Shown piece by piece: positions 26,143-34,893 of a stretch of 64,000 nucleotides of DNA. A model generated the notes under the pieces. The model saw only the letters and a program-made list of their open reading frames with translations, was not told the DNA's origin and ran no database searches. The stretch covers positions 1 to 64,000 of the forward strand of contig NZ_QTTN01000020.1 of assembly GCF_003386535.1 (NCBI RefSeq), in the 5' to 3' direction. The position numbers were made by a program, and so were the translations under genes. Each line of letters opens with the position of its first letter. Position 1 is the first letter of the stretch. This DNA is from Paenibacillus taihuensis (GTDB taxonomy: Bacteria > Bacillota > Bacilli > Paenibacillales > Paenibacillaceae).

Positions 26143-28599
26143 CTATCTGGAGCGGAAGGAAATAATTTCCGAGTTAAGGCTGTGGCAAATTTGAACCGCT
26201 CTTGCGGCCGAGTCAATATGGCTGCCCCACTCCACCGTGTAGCGGAACTCGTAGAACCCGCCTAAAGTCGCTTTGAAGTTCGTCTCCCAATAGTTCGTGA
26301 GCGCCCATGCGTAGAGCGGATGCCGCTCGCCTTCTTGCTGCTGCCCTTGAACTTTGCGCTCGCCATAAGCAAGCTCGCCAGTCTGCATGAGAGGCGTATC
26401 CGGCGTTGCAATAAGCAGACCGCGCTCCGGCGACAAGACCGCGAGCCCCTCTTGGATGCAGTAGAAGTCGAGGCTTGTGCCCGGCAGCTGATCGACGCCA
26501 GGTCTAATGAGTGCCCCTGCTTTCTCGAACCAGAGCTCGCCCTCATTGCTTGTAAATGGCAAGGAGATGTACACGTTCTCCGGATCCCAGACGCTGTCCT
26601 TATGCATTCGCACCGCGACTTCGACGCGCGGCTGTCCGCGGAATACTTTCAGGAACAGGGAGAAGTAGCTGAGTCCATTCAGCTTATAAATGAGCTCGAC
26701 GATGCCATAGATCGGCCCGTTCGTAATATGCTTCACGCCGGTCAATTGGCCGGCAGAGCGCTCTACGTTGATCCCTTTGCGGTTGCGGCCCATAATGCGG
26801 CGCACGTCCGCCATTTGCTCCATTCGGCCCGCCGGCGTCACTTCGTAAACAGGCGTGAACGCTTGATGCACGCGTTCAGGGTCGAGCAGCTCCTTGCCGG
26901 ATTCTTTGTCCAGCCAGCTGACGATGCCCTCGCCTGTCTTCCACTTGATGCGTACGAATGGCGATTCGATCGTATTCTCGCTAATTTGCAGCTCTTGTTT
27001 CTGCTGGTGCTGCTCATCGCCGAGGTGAACCAGATTCGGAATGTCGTGGATGCCGTCATTGCCGCGAAGCCGCGTGCTGCTCGTCGTACGTGTCTGGTCC
27101 TGCTGCGCCGGTCTGATCGAGAAGAGGCGCTCCTCGTTCGCCTGCAGCGTAATGCTGATCGCGATCTGGTTGCCCTTGCTTACCGCTTCCAGCTGATGAG
27201 GCACGACCCCGCCTGTCGTTTCGTCGATAATCTCCATTCCCTGCTTGAAATACGAAGGCTCCCACTGGTCTTCCATGTAGAAGTGAGCGAGCGTCTCGAC
27301 AGGATAGTTAAAGGAGTTAATGACTTTATACGTAAAAGGACGATTCGGCTTTAATAGTGCATCACCGCGCGCTTTTAAGACCTTATCGAGCGCTGTATGC
27401 ACGAGTCTGCTGCCGTTCGCGGCATAGGCCTCCTTGCGCAGGCCAAGCTCCTGCACCATTAGATGCCACGGCTCCCGCACCGAGGAATGATAGCCCCACG
27501 TATGCTCGGCGTACATCATGAGCTGCTGCTGGGCATCGCGGATTTCGGTTTGGCTTACGGTTTGGCGATTCGGGTCAAGCCGATCAACCATGCTAAGTGT
27601 CCGCTGCGCATTGCGGAAAATCTGCGTATGAATCGCCGTCGAAGCGACGCCGTCGGACCACCAGTCCGGCCAGTCGCCTTTGTGAACTGCAATTGGCACG
27701 CTTTGAGCTCGCACGAGGTCGAAGTAGCGGTTCAACGTCGTCATTTCAATCTCAACCTGCTCGCCGTGCTTCTCGTTCCACTCTTGGATGAAGCTCATAA
27801 TCCGGCCGTTCGGCGCGGCGTTGTCACGGAGCAGTCCCATACAGTTTACGAGTATAAAATCATACGGGTAGCTCTCCGCCTGCAGCTGGTTCAAGTAGCG
27901 TGAGATCCGCGTCTCCGCCAGCTTCATGTAATCGTCCGGCACGCCCCAGATTGGGGTCTCGTCCTTAATCGTATAGGAGAGCGCGCCGTCAGGGTTAATG
28001 CCAAGCTCGTTGCCGAGCATGTAGTGCTCGCCGTTCCAGACGAGAATTCGCTGCCCGTTCGGTGTTTCCCAGTAGAACGGGATTTGCTTGCGTCCGAGCG
28101 CGAACATGCCGTGATGCGTGTGCACGCAGGAGAGCAAGTTCTCGATGCCCGCATCCGCCATCGCCTGCGCGTAGCCCCAGCTGTAGCCATTAATGTCGGC
28201 GGTCATTGCCGACTTCACTTGCAGCCCGTGCTGCTTCGCGTAGAGTCCCGCACGGGAGAGTATATCGCTGAGAAGCTCATAGTTGGCGAGTTCGGTCATG
28301 TTGAGGTATGTGCCGGACAGCTCGATGTCGCCTCTGCGCAGGCAGCCCACGAATTGCTCACGCTCGGACTCGGTCGCTTCCTCCAGAAACTTCTCCACCG
28401 CCCAGAACGTTTCGCACGTCCACTTGTAACCAGCCCACTCCTTATGCTCCTCGGTATGCGAGCTGTTGCAGATCGCGATAGCTTGGCGTATGAAATCAAC
28501 GTGGAACTGCTCGATTTTCTCCTGGCGTTCCGTGTACCCGATGTCCGTGTGAGAATGATGAATGACGTAAATTTTCCACTTCTTGCCGATCGGCTGCAT
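26143..28599 (-). CDS. Divergent GH38-like glycoside hydrolase
   Basis: 818 residues. The N-terminus has HHSHTDIGYTERQE, corresponding to the zinc-binding HxD of GH38, and MTADINGYSWGYAQAMADAG, which occupies the place of the nucleophile block (canonical PDVFGYSxxLPQIL). The C-terminal half is beta-rich as in alpha-mannosidases. The motifs differ enough from the canonical GH38 enzymes at 4349 and 43836 to suggest another linkage or sugar; I recall an uncharacterised group (DUF5054-like) with the HSHTDIGYT opening. No signal peptide. First gene of the regulator-transporter segment, so it likely processes the imported oligosaccharide. AAAGGGGAC precedes ATG 28599. Confidence 0.72.
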   Translation of the reverse strand: MQPIGKKWKIYVIHHSHTDIGYTERQEKIEQFHVDFIRQAIAICNSSHTEEHKEWAGYKWTCETFWAVEKFLEEATESEREQFVGCLRRGDIELSGTYLNMTELANYELLSDILSRAGLYAKQHGLQVKSAMTADINGYSWGYAQAMADAGIENLLSCVHTHHGMFALGRKQIPFYWETPNGQRILVWNGEHYMLGNELGINPDGALSYTIKDETPIWGVPDDYMKLAETRISRYLNQLQAESYPYDFILVNCMGLLRDNAAPNGRIMSFIQEWNEKHGEQVEIEMTTLNRYFDLVRAQSVPIAVHKGDWPDWWSDGVASTAIHTQIFRNAQRTLSMVDRLDPNRQTVSQTEIRDAQQQLMMYAEHTWGYHSSVREPWHLMVQELGLRKEAYAANGSRLVHTALDKVLKARGDALLKPNRPFTYKVINSFNYPVETLAHFYMEDQWEPSYFKQGMEIIDETTGGVVPHQLEAVSKGNQIAISITLQANEERLFSIRPAQQDQTRTTSSTRLRGNDGIHDIPNLVHLGDEQHQQKQELQISENTIESPFVRIKWKTGEGIVSWLDKESGKELLDPERVHQAFTPVYEVTPAGRMEQMADVRRIMGRNRKGINVERSAGQLTGVKHITNGPIYGIVELIYKLNGLSYFSLFLKVFRGQPRVEVAVRMHKDSVWDPENVYISLPFTSNEGELWFEKAGALIRPGVDQLPGTSLDFYCIQEGLAVLSPERGLLIATPDTPLMQTGELAYGERKVQGQQQEGERHPLYAWALTNYWETNFKATLGGFYEFRYTVEWGSHIDSAARAVQICHSLNSEIISFRSR

Positions 28600-28699
28600 G
28601 CGATTTAGTCCCCTTTGTTCTCGATAATCGAATGGCTGTAACCTTACGTTATGTACATTCTATCAACTCTAGAAAAGGGTTCCTATATTGGTTTCTTTC

Positions 28700-29491
28700 G
28701 AAACATGCCAGTTTTTTTGGTTGTTTTGTTGGGGGAGGCGGCTTCGCCGCCATCGCCCCGTCTCCAGGCGACAAGGCTGGAGCAGCAGGCCTAGCTTGCC
28801 GCGGGAGCTCTTGTGCTGAGCTGAGAGTCGGATTTTCCGTCTCTCAGACTGTGAAAATACGCGACTTGCCAGCTGAGAGTAGAAAAATCCGTCTCTCAGA
28901 CTGTAGATCCCACCGGTGCAGCTCCCGCGCTGGACTGAGAGTAGGATTTTCAGTCTCTCAGCAGCGAGAATGCACGTGTTGCCCGCTGAGAGTAGGATAT
29001 TCCGTCTCTCAGACTTAATATCTCGCCGTTGAAGCCCCCGCGCCGAGCCGTGAGTAGGATATTCAGTCTCTCAGCAGCGAGAATGCACGCGTTGCCAGCT
29101 GAGAGTAGGAAATTCCGTCTCTCAGACTTAATATCTCTCCGTCGTAGCTCCGTTGCCGGGGACGGTGATGCGTCTGGACCGTGGCGATGGGAATTTGCGT
29201 TGAGGCGATGGTGACGGGGTGGCGGGATGACGGCGATGCTGGTGGGGCGATGGGGCTGTCGTGATGAAGCGATGGCGGTGGGGCTATGGCGACGAGGCGA
29301 TAATTGCAAGCGAGGGCGGCGGGGCGGTGGCGAGTTGAGCTCACACACTAATGCTTTCTTCTCGCTAGAGAGGCTGGCTTTTTCCTCTCTCAGTAGGCAA
29401 TTAACATGTTCTCGGGCGGCGAGAGAGGCTTTTCCCTCTCTTTGATCTCGCGAGTCGAGCCGCCGCCTAACCGGCCACAACCAACCATCAC
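28700..29491. other. Gene-free, repeat-filled interval
   Basis: About 790 bases without a credible gene. Open frames here repeat the same short peptides because they read through the repeat array at 28820-29125. It also contains a GGCGGCTTCGCCGCC hairpin near 28739, a G-rich stretch of GGCGATGG-like words at 29158-29330, and two GAGAGAGG/CCTCTC hairpins (29365-29391, 29421-29440). Confidence 0.6.
28820..29125. repeat. Array of six 27-bp palindromic repeats in three 114-bp units
   Basis: Copies at 28820, 28872, 28934, 28986, 29048 and 29099, each 27 bp, following CTGAGAG-N13-CTCTCAG with an inner GGA..TCC pair. Distances alternate 52, 62, 52, 62, 51, so the true unit is a pair of palindromes in about 114 bp, present three times. 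The second and third units are the most alike. The fifth copy has a degenerate left arm. Confidence 0.88.
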
Positions 29492-29537
29492 AAAAAAAGG
29501 ACCTCCCCCTCGCCAAGCGCGAGCTGAGAAGTCCTTT
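29492..29537 (-). terminator. Terminator of the GNAT gene
   Basis: Minus-strand AAAGGACTTCTC ... GAGGTCCTTT with a long inner stem around CTCGCGCTTGGCGAG, then TTTTTTT. Confidence 0.75.
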
Positions 29538-29549
29538 CTCCAACCTTCT

Positions 29550-29987
29550 CTATGCGTCCTCGTCTTCATCGTCCGCATAGTACGTGCATTTGAACCGCTC
29601 GGTGCCGGGGTATTTCGCCCCCAGGCTCTCGACGGTGAAGCGGCTGCTGCGGTAGAAGTCGACCGCATCCTCATCCGTTTCCGCGATGAGCACGCTCGGC
29701 TTCTCCAGCTCCAGCAGCTCGAGAATGAGCCCTCTGCCGTAGCCTTTGTAGCGTTCGGAAGACGAGACGGCAATATGGTCAATCTCGATCGTGTCGCTGT
29801 TCACGTGGTGATAGCCGATCAAGCCGATAACCTCATCTTCGGACTCCAGGCCAAGCAGCTTATGCTCGCCGCCGTTCTTGTACAAGCTGATCGCCCGCTC
29901 CAGATGCTCAGGCTCGGGAAACACCGACCAGCCAAGCAGCTCCTGAATCGATTCCTCATCCAGCCTTGCATGTATATCGATCAACAT
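29550..29987 (-). CDS. GNAT family N-acetyltransferase
   Basis: About 145 residues. The acetyl-CoA-binding motif is HIAVSSSERYKGYGRGLI, followed by DEDAVDFYRSSRF, the usual C-terminal motif of GNAT enzymes. The acceptor substrate is unknown. ATG 29987 is chosen because AAGGTGG lies seven bases upstream; a longer frame from 30017 lacks such a site. The acidic tail (DDEDEDA) is unusual but short. Single gene with its own terminator. Confidence 0.85.
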   Translation of the reverse strand: MLIDIHARLDEESIQELLGWSVFPEPEHLERAISLYKNGGEHKLLGLESEDEVIGLIGYHHVNSDTIEIDHIAVSSSERYKGYGRGLILELLELEKPSVLIAETDEDAVDFYRSSRFTVESLGAKYPGTERFKCTYYADDEDEDA

Positions 29988-30079
29988 TCCATTACCACCT
30001 TTGCTTCGTGTCTCCATGAGCGATCATTATACCACAACTAGGATGCGGAATCGTAGGCGCTGGAGCGGCGGTATCTCAT

Positions 30080-30896
30080 TTAGCGGAAATTCTCCACGCA
30101 CCATTCCGCCCGCTTCGGCAGCAGCTTGCCGAGCAGATCCGTCGGAATATGCACGATCGCCGGCTCCTGTGCGCCGAGCTCCTGGGCGATGGTCCGCCAA
30201 TACTGGTCGTACGTCATCCACTCTTCGCCCGTCACATTGTACGCCTTGCCGAATGTCCGCTCATTGCCGATGGCCGCAACGAAAGCGCGCGCCACGTCGT
30301 CGCGGTGGCACGCCACCCAGATGGACATGCCATCACCGTGTACGATGATCGGCCGACCTTCCCGCAGCCGCTTCATCTGGTAATTGCCATCGGCTACAGA
30401 CGGCACCGCAGTACCGCTGCCGCCATACGTCTGCGCCGGCCTCATAATCGTCACCGGAAACCGCCTGATATCATGCGCGGCAAGCAAAATATTTTCGCTC
30501 AGCACCTTGTTATACGCATACGGAAAAGACGGACTCGCATCCCGCTCCCCGTCTTCCGTAACGGGATAAGTGTTGCCCTGCTTGCTGTACACATCCACAG
30601 TGCTGCAGTAGATGTAGTGCAAGGTTCGCCCACTGAACGCACGAATCGCGCTCTCCGCCTCATCAGCATGGAACAAGGCCATATCAATGACGCAGTCGAA
30701 CGGTCCCGCTTCCGCCATCTGTGCCTCGAACAGCGCAAAGTCCGTCCGGTCGCCATGAAGTGTGTTCACGCCAGCCACACCAGACCGCTTCCCGCGATTA
30801 TAATGCCACATCCATATCACCACGAGCTAGCAGCTGTTTCGTACTCGCCGTGCTGATCAGGCCCGTTCCTCCGATTATAAGCACCCGCTTCGTCAT
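30080..30896 (-). pseudogene. NAD-dependent epimerase/dehydratase, frameshifted
   Basis: The N-terminus with the Rossmann motif (MTKRVLIIGGTGLISTASTK) starts at 30896 and ends at a stop at 30798. The rest of the enzyme continues in another frame from about 30800 (YNRGKRSGVAG...) to 30080, with the catalytic YxxxK in YAYNKVLSE and the substrate region IMRPAQTYGG. The junction GTGGCATTATAATCGC looks like the loss of one TA from a TATATA run (expected VALYNRGKR). So it is a short-chain sugar-nucleotide-type epimerase, inactive unless frameshifting occurs or the sequence is wrong here. Confidence 0.75.
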
Positions 30897-30918
30897 GGAC
30901 GCATTCGCTTCCTTGGAT

Positions 30919-32553
30919 TTACTGCATTTGTGGCATAGCCTGCTGCACTAAAAGTTCCAGGGCGATCGGTTTGTTGATCAAGTAGCCTTGCAGGCCCCAG
31001 CATTTCATCTCTTTGAGCATCTGATACTGCGCCGCATCCTCTACACCTTCGGCAATCACCTTCATGTCCAGCGCTGCCGCCATCATCAGCATGGCCGAGA
31101 AGAGCGACTGATTCATATCGCGAATGAACGAGCGGTCGATCTTCAGCTTATCAACCGGAAGCGACGTCAGCATGCTAAGCGACGAGTATCCCGTGCCGAA
31201 GTCGTCGAGCGCAATCGTAAACCCGACCGCACGAAGCCGATCAAGCGTCTGCTCCACCTGCTGGAAATTATGTATAACCGAGCTTTCGGTCAGCTCCAGC
31301 TCCACGCCGTGCGCGGGAACCCCTTCATTTCGGGCGATCTCGATCACACGCTCTACAAAATCCGGCTCCGACAGCTGCACGCTCGAAATATTCACCGACA
31401 CCTTAAAGCCGCTGCCGTAATGCCGGGTCAGCTGATGCCAGTCGCGGCATGCCTTCTGAATGACCCAATAGCCGATCGGGATGATGAGTCCGGTCTGCTC
31501 TGTAATCGGGATGAAGTCCGCCGGCGATACAACGCCTGCGCCTGCCCGGTTCCAACGCAGCAGCGCTTCCGCGCCAACGACCTGTTCCTGCTGCGGGCTG
31601 TAGATCAGCTGATAATAGAGCTCGAACTCCTCCTGCTCAATCGCGTTTGCAAGCGCGAGCTCATGGATGAAGTTCTCGACATGCGCATACCTCGACGTCG
31701 ATTCGTAGATGTGGTAGCCTTTGCGGCCGGCGCCTTTTGCCTTATAGAGCGCAATGTCCGCCTGCTTCAGCAGTGTCGGGATATCCTCATCGTTCTGCCT
31801 GGCGGCGACGCCCACGCTAACGCTCAGCTTAAGCTGCTGCTCCAACACGACAAAAGGAGGCTGGAACAGCTGCATGATCTGCACCGCCGTCTCTACCGGA
31901 CTCACCTGCTTGCTCGCCGCAACGATGAACTCATCGCCGCCAAGCCGCACCAGCGTATACTCCGGACCGAATGCCCCGTGCAGACGGGTCGCCGCCTCGA
32001 TGAGAACGGCATCGCCGGCATCATGGCCGAACGTATCGTTAATGTTCTTGAAGCTATCGAGATCGAGCAGGAACAGCGCCTCCGCACTCCCCAGCTGCTC
32101 AAGCAAATATCTGCGATTATGCAAGAGACACAGATCATCGTGATAGGCATAATGAATGAGCAAATTCTCGTAATTCTTGCGATCGGTAATGTCCCTCGTA
32201 ATGGAGAAAATATAAGCAATATGGCCGGTTTCATCATAAATAGGCGACAGCACCGTCTCGCCGCTCATCGTCCCGTTCGGCATGACAACGCCGTCTTCGT
32301 AACGGATGACCGTTCGCTCGGTCAGCACCCGGATATATTTTCGATAGAGATAGTCCGCCATAGGAGCGTTCTTCTCATAAAATTCGAAAAAGGTTTTGCC
32401 CGCCTCTGCCATCGTAATGCCCGTCAAACGTGTCGCCGCGCGGTTTATATAGTAGTAGGTTAGCTCCATACCGTCTACTTTCATAATAAAGACGGTATCT
32501 GAAATTCCATCCAGCATCTGGCCAATGTGCAGATGAAAGCCATGATTATGCAT
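30919..32553 (-). CDS. PAS-GGDEF-EAL cyclic-di-GMP turnover protein
   Basis: 544 residues: PAS domain (~15-130), GGDEF domain with intact RLGGDEF (~130-290), EAL domain (~300-540). The EAL domain keeps GAEALLRW, VNISSVQL, ELELTES, LDDFGTGYSS, KIDRSFI and AEGVE, so phosphodiesterase activity is expected; the intact GGDEF could make c-di-GMP or bind GTP as an activator. No membrane helices, so a cytoplasmic protein sensing through PAS. AAGGAG lies 11 bases before ATG 32553. Isolated gene. Confidence 0.92.
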   Translation of the reverse strand: MHNHGFHLHIGQMLDGISDTVFIMKVDGMELTYYYINRAATRLTGITMAEAGKTFFEFYEKNAPMADYLYRKYIRVLTERTVIRYEDGVVMPNGTMSGETVLSPIYDETGHIAYIFSITRDITDRKNYENLLIHYAYHDDLCLLHNRRYLLEQLGSAEALFLLDLDSFKNINDTFGHDAGDAVLIEAATRLHGAFGPEYTLVRLGGDEFIVAASKQVSPVETAVQIMQLFQPPFVVLEQQLKLSVSVGVAARQNDEDIPTLLKQADIALYKAKGAGRKGYHIYESTSRYAHVENFIHELALANAIEQEEFELYYQLIYSPQQEQVVGAEALLRWNRAGAGVVSPADFIPITEQTGLIIPIGYWVIQKACRDWHQLTRHYGSGFKVSVNISSVQLSEPDFVERVIEIARNEGVPAHGVELELTESSVIHNFQQVEQTLDRLRAVGFTIALDDFGTGYSSLSMLTSLPVDKLKIDRSFIRDMNQSLFSAMLMMAAALDMKVIAEGVEDAAQYQMLKEMKCWGLQGYLINKPIALELLVQQAMPQMQ

Positions 32554-32654
32554 CCAACGTTCAGCTCCTTATGCGTCAACACCTGCAACTCGTAAAGCTG
32601 TTGTAAACATTCTGCAAACGCGAGCGAATATCCTCTCTATTAGCACGTCGATTT

Positions 32655-33092
32655 TTAATGAATTTCCCCGTATGGAATAGGAATAAGGAAGCCCATGTCG
32701 TCTGTTCCGAGTTCCATGGCGACACCGCTCTTCAAGAGCCTCTGTGTTAGGGGCAGGTTCGTGCGGATAGATTGCCGCAACACGATCTCCTCATTCGGAT
32801 TTACCGTAAATGGCTGTGTCTCGTGCCTATCGTCTGTTGTCACTTCCAGTCGTTCGATACCAGTAGCTTTGATTAGCCCAGGATAGAGCATCACAACTTT
32901 GCCACGAATATGCTGCACCTTATTCGACTGATTCACGACAACCGTGTATACCTCGAGCAGTTGATCAGCTTCATACCAGCGGACATAGCTACTTTTAGCA
33001 AGTATTAGCTCCTGTTTCTCCTTATTCGTGCAGGAAACTGCCAGCAAGAAAATAACGATTACCCCTAAGACACAGCCTATTCGTCTGAACAA
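32655..33092 (-). CDS. Small lipoprotein, unknown function
   Basis: 145 residues. Short basic start and hydrophobic helix (MFRRIGCVLGVIVIFLLAVS) ending in lipobox LAVSC, so an outer-face membrane lipoprotein is predicted. The mature part has an immunoglobulin-like beta pattern (VVVNQSNKVQHIRGKVVMLY, a SLAP-like arrangement). TTG start at 33092 with GGAGG six bases before. No functional link to neighbours. Confidence 0.7.
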   Translation of the reverse strand: MFRRIGCVLGVIVIFLLAVSCTNKEKQELILAKSSYVRWYEADQLLEVYTVVVNQSNKVQHIRGKVVMLYPGLIKATGIERLEVTTDDRHETQPFTVNPNEEIVLRQSIRTNLPLTQRLLKSGVAMELGTDDMGFLIPIPYGEIH

Positions 33093-33125
33093 AGTTAACC
33101 TCCCCTAAATTTACCTTATTTCTAG

Positions 33126-34370
33126 TCAAGCATTATCGCAAAGAAACAGCTGCCCCCAGCTCACAACGCCTTGATGCAAGCTCGCAACTCTCGGCGCTCT
33201 CCGGGCAACAGCCTCCGCCGAGCAGCTTGCTTGAACGAGGACGCCTGATGCGTCGTCGCCCACAGCCGGCCAGACACGTTCGCCGGCATCGTTCAGCGGC
33301 AGCACGCCGCCGGTGATGAACCGAAGCGCGCGCGACAGCGACAGCTCGTCCGACATATGATACAGCTCCGCGAAGCGCCCAGCCTTCTCCAGGTTATCTC
33401 CATTGCCAAAAGGCGACCAGTGGTCCGTCAGGCTGTCTGTCGCCAGCTCGACCTTGACGCCTTTGCTATGCAGCATCGGCAGCGGCATGACCATCCGGCC
33501 GATCGGCACCGTAGAAGCGATCGAAATGCCCGCTTCCGCGAACCGTTCCGCCAGCCGCTCCGCCTCCGCCGGCGTGCCGCCGGCAAAGCCGAACGCATGA
33601 CTGACGGTCACTTTGCCCTGCCAGCCGGCGTCCAAAGTCATATCGGCTAGCCGGTTCATAATGGCATAACCAGCCGAGCCCTGCTCGTGCAAATGCATGT
33701 CGATGCCAGCGCCGGTTTCGGTCGCGATGTCCATCATCGCATGCAGCGACCGCTCCATGTCGCCATCGACTGCAATCGGGTCAAGCCCGCCGACATGCGT
33801 CGCGCCAAGCTCGATCGCTTGCTTCACTAAGCGGCGCGAATCGGATAGCAGCAGCCCGTGCTGCGGGAACGCGACAAGCTCGCAGCTCAGCCTGTCCGCG
33901 TAATCCGCAAGCGCCTGCTGCGCCGCCTCGAGACCGCGCATGCCGCTCGTCGGCTCGATATTGACATGCCCGCGTACGGAAGTCGAGCCGTTCCGAAGCA
34001 GCAGCTCCAGAATCTCACGAGCTTTCTCCGCTGCCGTCGGCAGCAACTGCGGCAAGAGCTGACGCTCCTCTTCGATCCGATCGAATATGCTGCGAGCCGG
34101 CTTCACCGCCTGCCAAGGCCGGCCGTAGTACGTCTTGTCGAGATGGATATGCGCCTCTCGAAATGCCGGCAGCAGCAGCGCTCTCTTCGCATCCCGCTTC
34201 GGCAGCGTATCCCCTGCAGCGATGGGTTCGAACGTAACGGCTGCGACCTTGCCGCCCTCAATCTTGATATGCCCGGTTGCAGTTTCCGTCGCCGTTACGC
34301 GCCCAGCCTCCACTTGAAATCCCGTCTCCAGGGTTACATTTTCCAGCCAGTACGATGATTTATGGTTCAT
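33126..34370 (-). CDS. Amidohydrolase, cytosine-deaminase-like
   Basis: 414 residues. Metal-ligand motifs of the amidohydrolase barrel are present: REAHIHLDKT (HxH), GHVNIEP, DMHLHEQG, VSHAFGF and ATDSLTDHWSPFGNGDN. This pattern is closest to the CodA/AtzC-like deaminases with one metal ion, acting on cytosine, isoguanine or related ring compounds; which one cannot be told. Weak GGGGCG ribosome-binding site before ATG 34370. It stands alone between the lipoprotein gene and a coiled-coil protein. Confidence 0.82.
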   Translation of the reverse strand: MNHKSSYWLENVTLETGFQVEAGRVTATETATGHIKIEGGKVAAVTFEPIAAGDTLPKRDAKRALLLPAFREAHIHLDKTYYGRPWQAVKPARSIFDRIEEERQLLPQLLPTAAEKAREILELLLRNGSTSVRGHVNIEPTSGMRGLEAAQQALADYADRLSCELVAFPQHGLLLSDSRRLVKQAIELGATHVGGLDPIAVDGDMERSLHAMMDIATETGAGIDMHLHEQGSAGYAIMNRLADMTLDAGWQGKVTVSHAFGFAGGTPAEAERLAERFAEAGISIASTVPIGRMVMPLPMLHSKGVKVELATDSLTDHWSPFGNGDNLEKAGRFAELYHMSDELSLSRALRFITGGVLPLNDAGERVWPAVGDDASGVLVQASCSAEAVARRAPRVASLHQGVVSWGQLFLCDNA

Positions 34371-34485
34371 CTATTTAACGCCCCTTATTAATTCCAGTTC
34401 TTCTAACTTTATCATAAGAAAAACAAATCCAGACGCTTAATTACGCCTGGATGCTAGGTTAATATCATTAAGCCCCGAACAAATC

Positions 34486-34836
34486 TCACTTCTTATCCAC
34501 TTGAAGCAGCGAAACTTGTTTAACGGAGAAGGTATCTTTAATTTTCTCTTCGGATAGTTTGTTCAGCTTGACCAGAGAGGCGATCTTCGAGGAGTCAGGC
34601 TTCGAGATCAACCGCCACACCTCTAGATCCGGGATCGCTTCATACAGCTTGTCGTCGTCGTACTCTTTGCGCTCTTGATGAACAACCTTAACGGAATACC
34701 GCGATGTCTCGAGCTCCGATACGCCCTGCGACGAACAATGGTTCAGTATCTCGCTTCGCAGCTCCGAAAGCTCCTGCTCCAGCTCCTTCTGCTTCTTCTT
34801 CAGCTGGTAATACCGCTTCACAATCTTATTATCCAC
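34486..34836 (-). CDS. Coiled-coil protein of unknown function
   Basis: 116 residues. Residues ~5-32 (YYQLKKKQKELEQELSELRS) form a coiled coil; the rest is charged (VHQERKEYDDDKLYEAIPDL, then KLNKLSEEKIKDTFSVKQ) without a motif I recognise. GTG start at 34836, GAGGGAG farther upstream than usual. Codon use matches the neighbourhood. Some phage-associated proteins look similar, but no other phage gene is near. Confidence 0.6.
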   Translation of the reverse strand: MDNKIVKRYYQLKKKQKELEQELSELRSEILNHCSSQGVSELETSRYSVKVVHQERKEYDDDKLYEAIPDLEVWRLISKPDSSKIASLVKLNKLSEEKIKDTFSVKQVSLLQVDKK

Positions 34837-34893
34837 TTGATACTCACGCTCCCTCTACTCCATGTCTATGCAGAGGAAGCGCCGATCAAGCCT

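Noticed and set aside
28632-29018. 128-codon plus-strand frame with repeated GFSVSQT peptides
   Set aside because: Also produced by the repeat array; no start signal and no conserved domain.
28820-29125. CRISPR array
   Set aside because: The repeats are palindromic over their whole length, the intervening sequences are themselves repeated, spacing alternates 52/62 bp, and no cas gene is near.
28950-29543. 197-codon minus-strand frame with repeated ILSLRDGISYSQ peptides
   Set aside because: The peptide repeats come from the palindromic DNA repeats; the frame crosses low-complexity G-rich DNA and lacks a ribosome-binding site.
34486-34836. Prophage remnant
   Set aside because: The coiled-coil protein faintly resembles phage proteins, but no integrase, structural or lysis gene is nearby.
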